From: Bagarius yarrelli
Taxonomy: Eukaryota; Chordata; Actinopteri; Siluriformes; Sisoridae
Length of the DNA stretch: 64,000 nt
Direction: 5' to 3'
Assembly (NCBI GenBank): GCA_005784505.1
Contig: VCAZ01000014.1
Span: forward strand, 2,095,741-2,159,740
Part shown: positions 25,815 to 38,387 of the stretch, piece by piece
How positions within the stretch are numbered: the first letter of the stretch is position 1
How the letters are laid out: each line of letters begins with the position of its first letter
The notes under the pieces: model-generated
The model's database searches: none
The model's input: the letters and a program-made list of their open reading frames with translations, nothing else
Told to the model about the DNA's origin: nothing
Made by a program: the position numbers and the translations under genes

Positions 25815-25815
<1 letters not shown>

Positions 25816-25889
<74 letters not shown>

Positions 25890-25890
25890 T
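25816..25890. repeat. (GATA)n microsatellite
   Basis: About 18 uninterrupted tetranucleotide units, flanked by the ~70-bp repeat. Confidence 0.97.
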
Positions 25891-26197
25891 AGATAGAGAT
25901 ATATAGGTATAGATATAGTAATGGTATATATGTTATATGTATAATATATGTTATATAAAATTTTTTATTTAACATAAATAACATATAAAATGTTTTTTTT
26001 TCTAAACTGTAAGGGGAAAACATTTTTTTTCTTGGATAGTTCCCACGTCCACTTGGAGACAAACTCAAAGGCCATTTAGATGCAGATGGTATGTGGGTGT
26101 CTGCGTATGTGCTCCTGAATATAGATGGATGTTTGTGCTGCTCCTTTTAAGTTTTTTCTCTTTGTCTGCTATGACTAATAGGCTGTTGCTTCGTGGT

Positions 26198-26200
26198 TGT

Positions 26201-26242
<42 letters not shown>

Positions 26243-26275
26243 AGAGGAGAGAGAAAGAGAGAGAGGAGGAACAAA
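26198..26275. repeat. compound (GT)n(GA)n microsatellite
   Basis: GT units switch to GA at about 26225 on the same strand. Confidence 0.95.
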
Positions 26276-26461
26276 GTAAGAGGAACAAAAACACTAATTG
26301 GCTATTTTTTAGTATTCCTTCTGGGGTGAGAACAAAAACTAACCAAAACAAACACACACATCAACACAAACAGTGAAACATACCTACTGCATACACACAT
26401 TTGCAATGCAGGAAAGGTATAACTAGTATGAAAAGCAATACTGCATTCCCACATGCATTAA

Positions 26462-26463
<2 letters not shown>

Positions 26464-26516
<53 letters not shown>
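26464..26516. repeat. (CA)n microsatellite
   Basis: About 26 perfect units, the longest CA run in the window. A shorter run lies at 26700-26722. Confidence 0.97.
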
Positions 26517-26518
<2 letters not shown>

Positions 26519-26722
26519 GGGATTTGCAATTAGAAATCTGAATCTATTGACTGATTTTGATTCTTCTGAATGGATCATTAAACAGATCCAAATCTCAGGA
26601 TTCATTTGAGTCACTTGAGTCAGTAGGGATTATGATGGCTTTTGCCATGTTTTTTCACTAAAGGGAAGAAACCACCAAAAACTTGGATTTGTGGATTTCA
26701 AACACACACACACACACACACA

Positions 26723-29700
26723 TACTGTACATACACACAGTCTCGGTCGAATCCAGCTGTTTCACTATGCGCTATGACTCCAGTGGATGCACTGAATCCC
26801 ACAGATCAGAGGAGTCAAATGAATAAGTATTTGCTCTTTTGAGTCTCTAAACTCAGTCAGCTACTTGTTTCTACAGTTACCAGCTAACAACTACAACTCC
26901 TAACTAACTGGTATAAATTTTACTTTGTATTTATTCATGCTGTTGTTAGCAGAGGTGGGTAAAGTAGCTAAAAATTTTACTTAACTACAAGTACAACTAA
27001 TTTTCAAAATAATTATTCAAATAACTTTAAAAGTATTAATGTTATTTGAGTAAGAGAGTAATAAAGTTTAGAATGATAAGATTACTCAAGTAGTGAGTTA
27101 CAACAACTGAAAAAAAAAATAAAAATAAATTTAAAAAAACTAACAGTATGTGTAAAAAAGACGTAAATGTGTGAGACTTTAAAGTAACGTAAGGTTAAAG
27201 TGTCCATAGTTACAGAATCACCATCACACATTAAAAACGATCAGGTTTCGCATACGTACTTCAGACATCTGAAACCTATCGCCAGATTGGACATCTCATT
27301 ATACATAAGATGGACACCTATTATTAAAACTACATTTCATAACGAACCTACGAACAAACGGGCGGAGGTAAAAAAGAAATAATCTTTTCTGTCTGTCTCT
27401 CTCTCTGTTTCGCAGATGGAAAACTTAACTTCACAGCAGAGCTAAAGTAACCATCACTTATATTTAAACTAATTTATTGACGTTTTTTTAAAACATATTT
27501 ATTTATTTATTCACTGCCTTTTATAATATGTGACTTATGTTAATACATTTGTGTAAAAAGTAAAAAACAAAAGTCTCTCTCTGTCTCTCTATCTCCTTCT
27601 CTCTCTCTCTCTCTCTGTCTCTTTTCCCCCTCTGTCTTTCCCATTGTTTCTGTTTGTTGTTTTTTGTTTAATTTTTTATTTTATTTTATTTCTTTTTTTT
27701 GGTTTATTACCTTCAAAAAAAAAACTACTAAAATAGGCAAAGTTGCCAGCACATGAATTCTTCCTTATTCTTTGAACAGTAAAGAAATCTGTGATGACTT
27801 TCTCATTATGTTTGGTGGATGTGAATTAACATCTATGACTGAATATACGTTGTTACACGAAGCATCTTAACTCAGTTCTCGTAAATAAAATCTAGAAAAC
27901 TTGAAAAACCTCCAGATTTATTCAATGTCATTGACTTTGCAAAGTAAAAGCAAATAAAAGTAGTTTTTGCAATTAAAAATTCACTTGAGTGGGAGTGAAA
28001 GTAAGGCCAGTTAAGCCGACTCTTAAAAGTAATTTCTTTTTTTTGAAAATCTACTCGAGTTAATGTAACTTAGTCACTGTAACACGTTACTACTTACTTC
28101 TGATTGTTAGCAACTAGATAACCAAGCAGTGAATAAAGAGAAGGATTCCTGAATCCTAAGTCATATAAAGGATCATATTTATAACTGGATGAATTCGGTA
28201 TTTCGCTCACCTCTACACTCGATATCGGATACACACTTAGAATTCTGGTCAGGATGTTGCACCTGGATGTATGGAGTTTGTATGATGATGTAACAGGTTT
28301 TGTGCTGCATCATGTTCGATCATAAGAAACGCCTATAGGGCATGTTCTTCAATAAATATCATTTTAATATGGCTTTATGTCACGTACTGTACCAACTAAT
28401 AACCAACTAAAATAGAGCTGTAGCGCCCCCTAATGGGTCTTCATATAATGACAGAGGGTGTTGGAAATCCACTGGTGCTAAATGGGGCTTTTGAACAATA
28501 ATGATGGGAGCTAAAGAAGCAGGTGCGTTAAGTAGTTTTGTGTGGAAATTCGTGAAGGTTTTCCCAAAACTTTAACGGCAAAACTGAAAAATTGTGCCAA
28601 TATAACATGGGTTTTCTTTCATATGGCATTATTACCTTTTGCTTTATTATCATCTATAAAAATAAAAATAAAAAATAGCAGCAAATTAACCGGCACAGCG
28701 CTCTCAATAATTTGCTTACAAATTTAATACAATGAATATTTTAAAATATTTGTTCCATATTTTTATGCTATCCTTTTTATTATTTTATTCTAATAATAAA
28801 AATACTGTCATAATAAATTGAGACAAAGAAGATCCAGTTTGTTTGCATGGGATGTGGGAAGCAGTGTGTGAGGGCTTTAAGGGGTATCAACTTGACTTGG
28901 GGGTTGAGAACCACTGGTTTAGACGATCTGGGACTCAGGGTCTAAAAGTGAAACGGTGAAATGATTTTCGGAACTAAACTTTACGTCTTAACGATTTTTC
29001 CAAACAATGAACTGGGCTTTATGAAGCACAATGCCCTTACAAAGTCAGTTAATAACACAGTCATTTAAAACATGCCATGCCTGTCATTTGTCTCCAGTTA
29101 ATAGGTGCCCATGGCAGGAGATAATTATACCGCAGCTCACGTGACGTGATTGCATATGACAGCATGCACAGCTTTAGAAAGAGAAGCTTTATTTAGGTGT
29201 CATCTACAGCCCACATAATGCTTCGCTTTCAATTATTTCAACAGGAAATGCTGTGAAATTTATAAAAGGAAGTCCAAAATGGGGTCTTATTGTCTATTAA
29301 CCTAAATAGCAGAATGTATTTTTACCTAATATGGCCGTTTGTCGGGTTATACATCAGTTCTAGTACATTTGGGACTAAACGTAACTATGAACGTAACCTC
29401 AATAAGTATAAAACATTTATAAATATAACTTCTTATCAGGTTAGTTATGCAAGCTCCATGTTTGCAACAAATAGTTTTTTATGCAAGATTTCTTTTTAAA
29501 ATGTATTTATGCATAACTATTTTTTATATATTTTTACACAAGGTCAATCAATAAATAAACACACATAATTAACTTGTTTTTGTAACAATCGTAGAAGATT
29601 GAAGCGTGAATTTAAACATGTCCATATATGGACACAGACACGCCCACATTGCCATCGATAGACTTTAAGCCACACCCACTCACTCACAGCTGCTCGCAAT

Positions 29701-29979
29701 ATCAGATATATACTCAAAAAATTTTCCTTGTGTAGTTCAAGATAAAAAAAATACAAAACACATGTAAATGATATGTAGAACATTATTTAAACTAATAAAT
29801 ATAACGAGTGGCTGAATAACATTATTACCACATTATAACAACATTATTACAATATTTTCTTTTTCATACAATATATTCTCTTTCATCAATCTTTAAACCT
29901 CAAAGCAATTTTTCCTGAAAGCTTTTTTATTCCTTAAATAAGACAAGAAAAGCATGCATGTCTTAAGCAAACTAGTGAG
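26723..29979. other. unique AT-rich sequence, probable intron
   Basis: CT run at 27583-27620; no exon recognised. 28990-29290 is a high-complexity island with a cacgtgacgtga motif (overlapping E-box and CRE-like cores) and may be a conserved non-coding element. Confidence 0.35.
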
Positions 29980-30456
29980 AACACACACACACACACACAC
30001 ACACAGAATCAGCATAACCGCCCTCACGTTTCCAGCATCACGGTCACATCACATCGTCTGATCGCAATTACTCACCAGATTTTGCGAGGCATCTGTAGCT
30101 CTTTAGCAAAGAGTGTAAAGTGCAACAACAAGAAACACAGATCATCTGGGTTTGCGCTGATGACACACACACACACACACACACCCCATTCTCTCTCTCT
30201 CTTTCTCTCTATCTCACACACACACTTTTTAATAATTCACACAGCACTTATCTTTATTGCATAGACAAAAGCCCTGGTATAAACAGCCACAAACACACAC
30301 ACACACACACACACACACTCACTCACACACACTCACACACAAACACTCACACTTGATTATTCTGTATCTCTGAATGCTGCAGCAGGTTAAAAACAGACGA
30401 CTCGCTTTGTAGTGTCAATCAAAGGGCATCAGATCTTCGATAAGAACAGTCTGGTT

Positions 30457-30490
<34 letters not shown>
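29980..30490. repeat. cluster of four (CA)n runs
   Basis: Runs at 29980-30005, 30163-30184, 30293-30345 and 30459-30490, with a CT stretch at 30190-30210. The candidate micro-exon at 30076-30100 lies between the first two. Confidence 0.93.
30076..30100 (-). CDS. candidate micro-exon 3 of the rap1gap2-like gene
   Basis: A 25-nt segment on the minus strand bounded by a T-rich tract ending ctaaag and by a consensus gtgagt donor. It supplies the one base needed to finish the split AG codon of the upstream micro-exon (Arg), then reads ATDASQNL and ends in phase 0. The human protein is rich in Q, N, S, D and A at this point, but no residue-by-residue match is convincing. The acceptor is weak (AAAG), other AGs nearby would give different products, and an open frame this short is easily random. 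Listed as a possibility only. Confidence 0.25.
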
Positions 30491-30492
<2 letters not shown>

Positions 30493-30936
30493 CCACTTGT
30501 AGTCTGATTTCCATGAATTCTGATTAACATGAGTCTATTGTAGTGTAAATTCACGCATTAAGGCTACATTATAAACATGTATTGAATCTGATGCAGTGTG
30601 TATGATGCATGTCAACAAATTGAGTTTTTTTTTAAAAGGAAGCAAGGATCAACTAACAAAAGCCCGTGAAACACCTGGGCCCATTCGGATGAGCCCGCTT
30701 TGATGTTTATCTCTCTGTTCATCATCTTCATCTTCTCTCATTATGAAAGCTGAGATGACAAAGAAAAAAAAAGGCAGTAATATGACGTGTCACGTGTTTA
30801 GATATTTTCAGCCATCTTCAATTTCAATATTACATTAAATCAACTTTCCAACAATTATTTTACATTTACATTTACAATTATTTTACACCCTCTTGTGACC
30901 ATCGTGCGCTCCCACACCCATATATTAAGCAAAAAT

Positions 30937-31215
30937 ATTTTTGGCAGTCTGTGCTTGCATGGGTTTTACCCCGGGGTCTCTGGTTTCCTCCCACAGTCCA
31001 AAAACATGTATGTTAGATTGAATAGCGATTCTTTATTGCCAATAGGAGTATGTGTGAGTGTGTGTGTGTGGCCCTGTGATAGACTGGCGACCTGTCCAGG
31101 GTGTCCCCCCTCCTGCCTTTCGACCTTTCAGAGACAGCTGGGATAAACTCCAGCAGATCCCTGTGACCCCGAATTAGGGAATAAGCGGGTATAGAAGATG
31201 AATTAATGAATGAAT
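30937..31215 (+). mobile_element. DANA/mermaid-like SINE, 5'-truncated
   Basis: From gtctgtgcttgcatgggttt through cccacagtccaaaaacatg, gactggcgacctgtccaggg to a gaatgaat-type tail. Very similar to 48025-48285. Confidence 0.85.
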
Positions 31216-31311
31216 TTAATAAATAATGCCAGACTCATCTTTAACTTTCCCCCCGAATTACCTGATCACGTGCACCTGACTCCTATTTCCTAATCACACA
31301 CAACTTCCCAC

Positions 31312-31500
31312 GGGGAAGTGGTAGCGCAGTGGTTAAGTTGTTGGACTATTAACTTGAGGACCCGGGTTCCATCACTGCTGGCCCCCTGAGCAAGGCCCTT
31401 AACCCCCAATTGCTCAGTTGTATAACAAGGAATATTGTATGTCGCTCTGGATAAGAGCGTCTGCCAAATGCTGCAAATGTAAATGTAAATGTAAATGTAA
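31312..31500 (+). mobile_element. V-SINE-like element, full length
   Basis: A-box gtggtagcgcagtggttaag, B-box cgggttccatc, middle ctgagcaaggcccttaaccc, tail gtcgctctggataagagcg and (GTAAAT)n end. It is the cleanest copy in the window and lies in the putative rap1gap2 intron 2. Confidence 0.9.
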
Positions 31501-32430
31501 GCCTCTCACTCATTCTAGCTAGTTTAAACGTCTCCTCATTCTCAAGCTTCCAAAGTTTCCACTGACTTCCAGACTTCGAATTGGTTTGATTTTAACCCAG
31601 TTTCCATGGAATGTCCCTGTCATGTCTCTTAGGTGAAGGTGATTTTGCCAAGTGTGATCCTGGATTATTAACATCCTTTGTTAATCCTGGATCACCATTT
31701 TAATCAACCAATCACAACCATCTGATGTCATCAGTGTGTGTCGACCAAACCCGCCACAATTCATTTTGAGACAGAATGTTAAATTTCAAAAGGTTGTGAT
31801 TTAATGAAATAATCATGAACCCTGTTTTATTGTAAGAATGTTGCTCTGATTGCGGTTCTACAGGTTCACCATTTCAGAACATTTTACATTTAATTATTCA
31901 TTAATGATTGTTTATGATTCACTGTCTGAATTCATTAATGTTTCTTTTGGATCATTAGAATCAATACGACCGTCTATTTTTGTAGGGACATTCAATTTAC
32001 AAATTGAGCTCTGATTGCTTCCTGTTAATACAGTGGACGAATGAAAAAAAAACATGTGCAAATAAATAAAAAGTGTTCTGCAAATTCTTACAACACAAGC
32101 ACAAATACGGAAACACGACACAAATACAGAAACATCCAGCAACGCAAAATAACGTTGTCCCAACGTTAAGACAACTGGACATTTTCATGTTTTTGAAACC
32201 AATTTCCCAAAACCAAACTAGAACATTTAAAAAATGTTTTCAGAACATAAATTCGTTGGCTAGAAGTCACACACACACACACACAATCGCACACACTTAC
32301 ACACTCCTGAAAATATATAGATTCAGATTTAGAATCAGATTCCGGAATTCGAATGAATCACTGAAGCACAACCAGAACCTTCATGAACTCCACAAACACA
32401 CACTATAACTTCTATGTAGTTTTGACTCAC

Positions 32431-32466
32431 CTGGCTTTCAGGGCTGCCACACTGGGCTTGTCAAAC
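32431..32466 (-). CDS. rap1gap2: rap1gap2-like gene, micro-exon 2
   Basis: A 36-nt exon about 4.4 kb downstream of the start exon. On the minus strand a pyrimidine-rich stretch ending ttgttctag precedes it and a consensus gtgagt donor follows. In the phase left by exon 1 it reads W then FDKPSVAALKA, ending with a split codon AG. Human RAP1GAP2, as I recall it, continues W-IDKTMLASLKVK, so the residues W, D, K, A, L, K line up without a gap. Splice sites, phase and homology agree independently, which makes chance unlikely. The exon is too short for ordinary gene finders. The last two bases need a phase-2 acceptor in the next exon. Confidence 0.72.
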
Positions 32467-33324
32467 CTAGAACAAGAAAATACAGAGAAATTGTTCAGAC
32501 TCAGAAACTCCTTCCTGAACTTCCTGCTGCCTCGTATCTCACTTTCTCATTGGCTGAAAGTTAATATCGATGTATTTTTGAGTCAAAACTTATTTCACAC
32601 AGCAGGATTTTGAATCGTCAACAGGTCCAGATATTTGACGTCATATTTAGCGTATCATAGGCGTCGTCGTCAAAGTCTTTGATAATTCACCCTACGTGAT
32701 TGTCAGACGGGTGAACAAGCACCGATTTGCCTCTGATTTGTCTATGATTTCTGTCAGTGAGTAAAAATCAGGGCTAAAATCATGCAGTGTGAACTTGGCA
32801 TTAGGTATAAATACATACAGGACAAAAACACTACACTGCAATACTGTAATATCTTTTATTTATGTAGTTTTTATGCCATTTTTAGCAGTTTTTGTAACTA
32901 AAAGTAGATTTTAATAATGTTACATAAGACAGGATTTTAATCTTTAGGCTAAAACCATCTGGCTATGAGCTGTGCTGAAGACTCAAATGGAGGTGTTATA
33001 AACACATTTTGGGGAAAAAAAATGTCTTCATCAAATGCCCTCATCACTGACAGAACATCACGCCCTGTTTTCACCCACATCAAAGCAAATGCATTCAGCA
33101 TTAAAACTTCTGCTGCATGCAAGGTCCATACCAGGAATGAAAGGTTTAGACAGATGTAGATCTTACACGATCTTACAAGATGTAGATTGTGAACATAAAA
33201 CACAAAAAAGACTTAAAACAATAAACTAAACATGAAATTCAACATTTCACACTTAACAAAAATCAATTTCTGCATCAGGATGAATAGAAGACGAGGAGAG
33301 TAAGGTAAGAAGTAAGGGTTGGAC

Positions 33325-33424
33325 ACCTGTGTGTGTGTGTGTTTGTGTATGTGTGGTCTGTAATACAGTGCAAAGTGAGGAGAGTGAACAATAAGTGAGT
33401 AGTGGACAATAATTGTGTGAACAA

Positions 33425-33478
<54 letters not shown>

Positions 33479-33525
33479 AAGTGATAATCTGCCAGTTGGC
33501 CAGTAAGTGTGTGTGTGTGTGTGTG
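33325..33525. repeat. GT and GA microsatellite cluster
   Basis: GT runs near 33330, 33425-33442 and 33506-33525, and GA at 33442-33473. Confidence 0.93.
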
Positions 33526-34879
33526 GTATGTGAGTGTGAGACAGTGTGAAGTAAGGAGTGGACAGTTGGCTAGTCTGTGTTAGTGTGAGACAAATTGAGA
33601 AGTGAACAATATATCTGACAAGTACAAAACTTGACTGCTGTAGTCGACTCCAGCAATATTAATCCGAGTTTTTACTCTGTGTGGATCTCAGTATTTGAAC
33701 ACGCCGATGGCGTATCCTGTCTGCGTAAACAAGGTTACAGAGTTATACAAACAAATATAGGTAGAAAAGCCTATCGTAATATTCTGACCGAACAGTTTGA
33801 TTGGACGAACATTTTTTGGTCCTGCGTCTTTCACAGAATATATAAATACATTTAATAACAATAAATCAAGTGACTGCAGGATATGAAGAGATTCTTAACC
33901 AGCAGAACAAAAGATGTTTCTGAAGAAAATCACTTATTGAAGCTTTAATATAGAAGTTTTTATCTATTTATAGCTACATTTTTGTTTGTGGAACATCCAT
34001 TGTAACGCACTTATATGTTCAGAAGACATCTTTAATGGTGTGTTGTGCTGTGAGAGCTCTTTTTTTTGCAACAATGTTTTTGTATGTCTGTGTGTGTGTT
34101 TTTGTGCGTGTCTGTGTGTGTGAGTGGCTCCTAGATTTTACTTTAAATAGCCGAGTATTGCCAGGAGCGTAGTGTGCACTTTAGAATCGCAGCGATTTAG
34201 ATACGTCTATCTCTAATGTGTTTTTTTTTCATAAACTCCCTGGATCCTGTTACCTCATCTATCATTCATCACTACTAAGCCATTTGTGTTTGTGTGTGTG
34301 TGAGAGAGAAAGAGAGAGAGAGAAAGAAATAAAGAGATAAGATCTGTCTTTTTGATTAGCAAATAACCAGCGAGTACACACTCCACCAGTGACAGGGACT
34401 ACTAAAACCACAGCACAGCTTGTTCAATTTCCTGCTTCGCTCGTCTCAATAGATACAGTAAATAAAGCGAAACCGTGTTCGAATAATAGCAGACGGAATC
34501 TGCAAAGCTGGACGTCTCTGATGCTGGGTTACAAGAAAAACATTTATGAATCAATAAAGAATACAATTTGCCGGAAATCGACTCTAAGGCAATTCCAGTT
34601 TCTTTACATATAATCTCTAAAATTATAGAAATAAAAAAAATTAATACGTATGTATTCTACAGGATCGTTGAGTTTAACCCGGAAAGAAGCTCCACCTTGC
34701 TGTACGATATGCAAATTGACAGGAAATAAAGTGCATAAAGGTCACATATAAATATTTCAGTGTTTCCATCAGGAAATATCTTATGCTTGCTGTTAGGTAA
34801 GGTTAAATTAACCATTAGAACCGATAACAATAGTTTCTCCCAAGTAGAGGGTGACACAGGATTTTCAAACCACTTCCAT

Positions 34880-35750
34880 TTCACTCCCAAAAAAACGTCC
34901 CGTCCCATTCCAAGCCTGTAAGAAAACTGGGGAAAAATCCCATCCCAATCCTGTGAAAAACTGGGGGAAGATCCCATCCCAATCCTGTGAAAAACTGGAG
35001 AAAATCCTATCCCATCCCAATCTTGTGAAATACTGGGGAGGAAATCCCATCCCGCCCCAAACCTTGTGAAATACTGGGGGGGAAATCCCATCCCGCCCCA
35101 AACCTTGTGAAAAATTGGTGAAAATCCCATCCCGTCCCAATCATGTGAAAAATTGTGGGAAAATCCCATCCCGTCCTAATCTTATGAAAAAAACTGGGGG
35201 GAAATCCCATCCCGTCAGAATCTTATGAAAAACTGGGGGGAAATCCCATCCCGTCAGAATCTTATGAAAAACTGGGGGAAAATCCCATCCCATACCAATT
35301 TTGTAAAAAAACTGTGGGAAAAATCCCATCTCGTCCCAATCCCGTGAAAAACTGGGGGGAAATCCCATCCCGTCAGAATCCTGTGAAAAACCTTTGGGAA
35401 AAATCCCATCTCGTCCCAATCTTATGAAAAACTGGGGGGAAATCCCATCCCGTCAGAATCTTATGAAAAACTGGGGGGAAATCCCATCCCGTCAGATTCC
35501 TGTGAAAAACTGGGGGAAAATCGCATCCCATCCCAATTCTGTAAAAACCTTGGGGAAAAATCCCATCTCGTCCCAATCCTGTGAAAAACTAGGGGAAAAT
35601 CCCATCTCGTCCCAATCCTGTGAAATACTGGGGGGAAATCCCATCCTGTCCCAATTCTGTAAAAACCTTGGGGAAAAATCCCATCTCGTCCCATCTCGTC
35701 CCAATCCTGTGAAATACTGGGGGGAAATCCCATCCTGTCCTAATTCTGTG
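34880..35750. repeat. 39-bp minisatellite in rap1gap2 intron 1
   Basis: About 21 units of 37-40 bp with core aatcccatcccgtcccaatc and tgtgaaaaactgggggga. Because 39 is divisible by three, several frames stay open on both strands (for example GWDFPPVFHKI repeats on the minus strand), but these are repeat translations, not genes. It lies 1.1 to 2 kb downstream of the start exon. Confidence 0.95.
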
Positions 35751-36831
35751 ATTGAATAGATAGAACCTTTAACTTTCATCCCTGACTCCAAGTGCATTGG
35801 CATGCCCTCTTCTTCTCTTATATTATTGGTGCATACCAACTTGGTGCATTATCGCCACAAAGTGTTACAGGTGTGAAGCACGTCATTCACTTAACCAGCC
35901 AACAGAGGAGAGAAAAAAGAGACAGGACAACTGGAATCGAGTTCACAAAAACATACAACTAAATCAACAGAACCTGATCTGACATGACTGGAACATGAAC
36001 ATGAACCGTAACATAAACACCAACCATGACAAGGGATAAAGCAAGACCAAGACTGAACTGAACTGAACTGAACTGAAAAACAGGGGTATAAATAAACAAC
36101 CTAATGAAAACAAAAACCTAAACAAGAAACACCTGAACACAATAAGGGGAACAATCAACCAATGACAGGAAAGGTGGACGCACGTGACACAACACAGACA
36201 ACATAAACAAACATGATCTAAAACATTAACAAAGAAAGACTCTCTCAACCTGAAAAGTAACCTAGGGTTAAAGCAATGCATAAGGGACCCTACAGTGGAT
36301 TATTATTCACCAATAATAATTGAATTTGAATCGATTTGAATCAAATAATTGAATTTAATATAATTAAACTGAATAGAATAGAATAAATACTTTACTGTAA
36401 TTTAATACACCCACTGGTCAGTACACATTAAGTATAAAATTATGATAATTCGTTGTTTTTAACAATAAAATGTGAATTATTAAAAATTAAAATAGATATA
36501 TGCGTGTATATTATAAAATATATAAATTTGAGCATTCTAAGAGCCTATGTGATTCATTTTATTTTTGTTTTATTACAGCTGTCGTCCAAAAATATTTTTA
36601 AAATATTAAAGAAATACCATTAAATATAAAGCTAATATTCTATCTTAAAATTAAAAGCCATCCACTAAACGATTTCAGGAAAATCTCTTTACACTCAACA
36701 GACTCGAGTTCCTCCATCCAGCTTTAATTCACTACATCAGTGAGTCAATCATTTACATATCAAACACAAATCTGATCGAGATTAAACTCTGCTGCCACTT
36801 TACTTTATTAAGGCCAGAAAACTAAACATAC

Positions 36832-36875
36832 CAGCCAAGTCCCCCAAAAGACACACTCCTCTTCCTCCTGAACAT
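36832..36875 (-). CDS. rap1gap2: rap1gap2-like gene, first coding exon
   Basis: Start exon of a gene running leftwards. Read on the minus strand, the ATG at 36875-36873 (A at -3) opens 14 codons, MFRRKRSVSFGGLG, plus two bases (TG), then a good donor, gtatgt, at 36831. The peptide closely resembles the N-terminus I recall for vertebrate RAP1GAP2 (MFGRKRSVSFGGFGW). The split TG is completed to Trp by the first base of the exon at 32466, giving the family's W-[IF]-D-K junction. RAP1GAP2 is a GTPase-activating protein for Rap1, acting in platelets and other secretory cells; its catalytic Rap-GAP domain lies far downstream and outside this window. No other protein I recognise starts this way, although the paralogue RAP1GAP begins with a related motif (MSGRKRSFTFG). 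The start, donor and phase are seen; the name is from family knowledge. Confidence 0.75.
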
Positions 36876-37060
36876 TCTGTCTGCACCAGCTGGCTCCACT
36901 CCCCCTCACACACACTTAATCACACTTTGGCTCAGTCTCTCACCTCACCTGTACACTCTGACGCACGACTGCACACTTTTAGAGGAAGAGAGAGAGGAAG
37001 AAAATGAAGGGAGGGGCGAGAGTTTATGAGTTTGTGTTGTTTTTCTTTTTTCTCTATTTT
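36876..37060 (-). promoter_or_regulatory. putative 5' UTR and proximal promoter of the rap1gap2-like gene
   Basis: Repeat-free sequence directly upstream of the start codon. It holds purine-rich AGAGGAAG-type repeats at 36981-37000 (plus-strand reading), which fit ETS/PU.1-like cores, and a GC-box-like gaggggcgag at 37011-37020. No TATA box is evident. On the minus strand a donor-like cag|gtgagg occurs near 36950, but no good acceptor follows before the ATG, so one continuous first exon is preferred. The transcription start is not determinable from sequence. Confidence 0.35.
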
Positions 37061-38387
37061 ATAAATACTAATATCGAAACGCTGAACTCGTGCAACCTTT
37101 ATGAACTTTAAGGGGTTATTATCCTAATTCACTACAACCAACATCAAGACATGATGCCAAAACAAACAAAAAATGGAGAGGATGTCCTGAGGGTTATGAG
37201 TTAGATATTTACTGCACATGCTCAGTGTGCTGTTTGTGTATGGATAAAATTTTGGGCCAAAAATGGGCCAAAGAGTTAAGAAAGATTTTTTAATTGTTCT
37301 TAAGGTCTATGAACTCAGTTTTCGAAGCAGCATAACTAAATAAAGTTTTGTAGATGTCTTAAAGAAACACGGGTCAGTAAATGTATGTTTCAGATGCGGA
37401 ATTTGAAATTAAAACACAAAAATAACACAAAAAAGATAAAAAAAACAGAGCAGCAAGATTTACAACACTAAAGCCTAGCATAACATACCGAATAAAATAA
37501 CACTAAAACAGCATGGTAACATTAGCCTCGTTTAAACTTAGCATTGTATTCCAATTACAATTGTTTCAAAAGCCTGAACCAAATAAAAAAAGATTCATGT
37601 AAACACCTTAAACTGAATAAAAATGCCCAACCCGATTAAAATTTCAATGAGAAAACTTTTCACAAGCCAATACAGTGTAAAATTCTTTCATGTATACAAC
37701 TCATTCGGGTTACTGAAAGTGTACGTCCTGCCGCGAATTTCTGGTCTTCAGGTTTGTCGCTTTAATACATGGACTTTAATGATCTGATATTAATAGGCTG
37801 ATTAGATTCAAATCAGATTTAAAAAGTGTCATGTAAACACTTTAGTTAGAATAACTTGTCAAATCTGATTAAAATCTGATGAAAATTTCATAAACACTTG
37901 AAAATAGAACTGGAATTTTTTTTTAAAGATTATAGCAGATTAAAAGCTCTGTAAATTTCAACCTGATTACTTTATTGAGTCCCATGTTAATACATTCATT
38001 GATCTGATCGATTTTATTCTGATTGAGAGAATAAGTGTCCATGTGAACATAACTAATAACGGCATTTTTTTCAGGAAATAAATGGTGCGTTAGTTTTGGT
38101 TTTTTTCCATTCGTTAAATTTTCGTAGCACGACTCTGACCAGTTCTTATTACAGACTTTTATTCACAAGCTTTTGCTCTTCGCAGGAAATTGGAGGCTCA
38201 GATTAAAGCACTGCTATAGAAAAGCTCCACTTCTCAGGATTTTTCTTTTCATTAAAGATTTCAGCAACAGCGTGTATTCATGCACTTGCATGCTTAAGAG
38301 CAACTCGATGCTTGCAATTAGCATGATTTAGAGATGCAGCTCATTTTTTACAGTATTAAAAACATGGGAAATAATAAAAAAAATCAC
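37061..38387. other. unique sequence upstream of rap1gap2
   Basis: AT-rich and no gene seen. It may hold distal promoter sequence. 32467-33324 and 33526-34879 (within the putative intron 1) are also featureless. Confidence 0.4.

Noticed and set aside
31312..31400. Genuine tRNA gene
   Set aside because: A- and B-box motifs are present but no cloverleaf can be formed; it is a SINE head, and the same applies to the other SINE copies.
34880..35750. CRISPR-like array
   Set aside because: Units are contiguous with no unique spacers; it is a eukaryotic minisatellite.
34657..35839. Overlapping frames of 61 to 170 codons on both strands
   Set aside because: They arise from the 39-bp repeat period being divisible by three.
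36050..36076. LINE tail (GAACT)n
   Set aside because: Only a short pentamer run without the L2 terminal block upstream.
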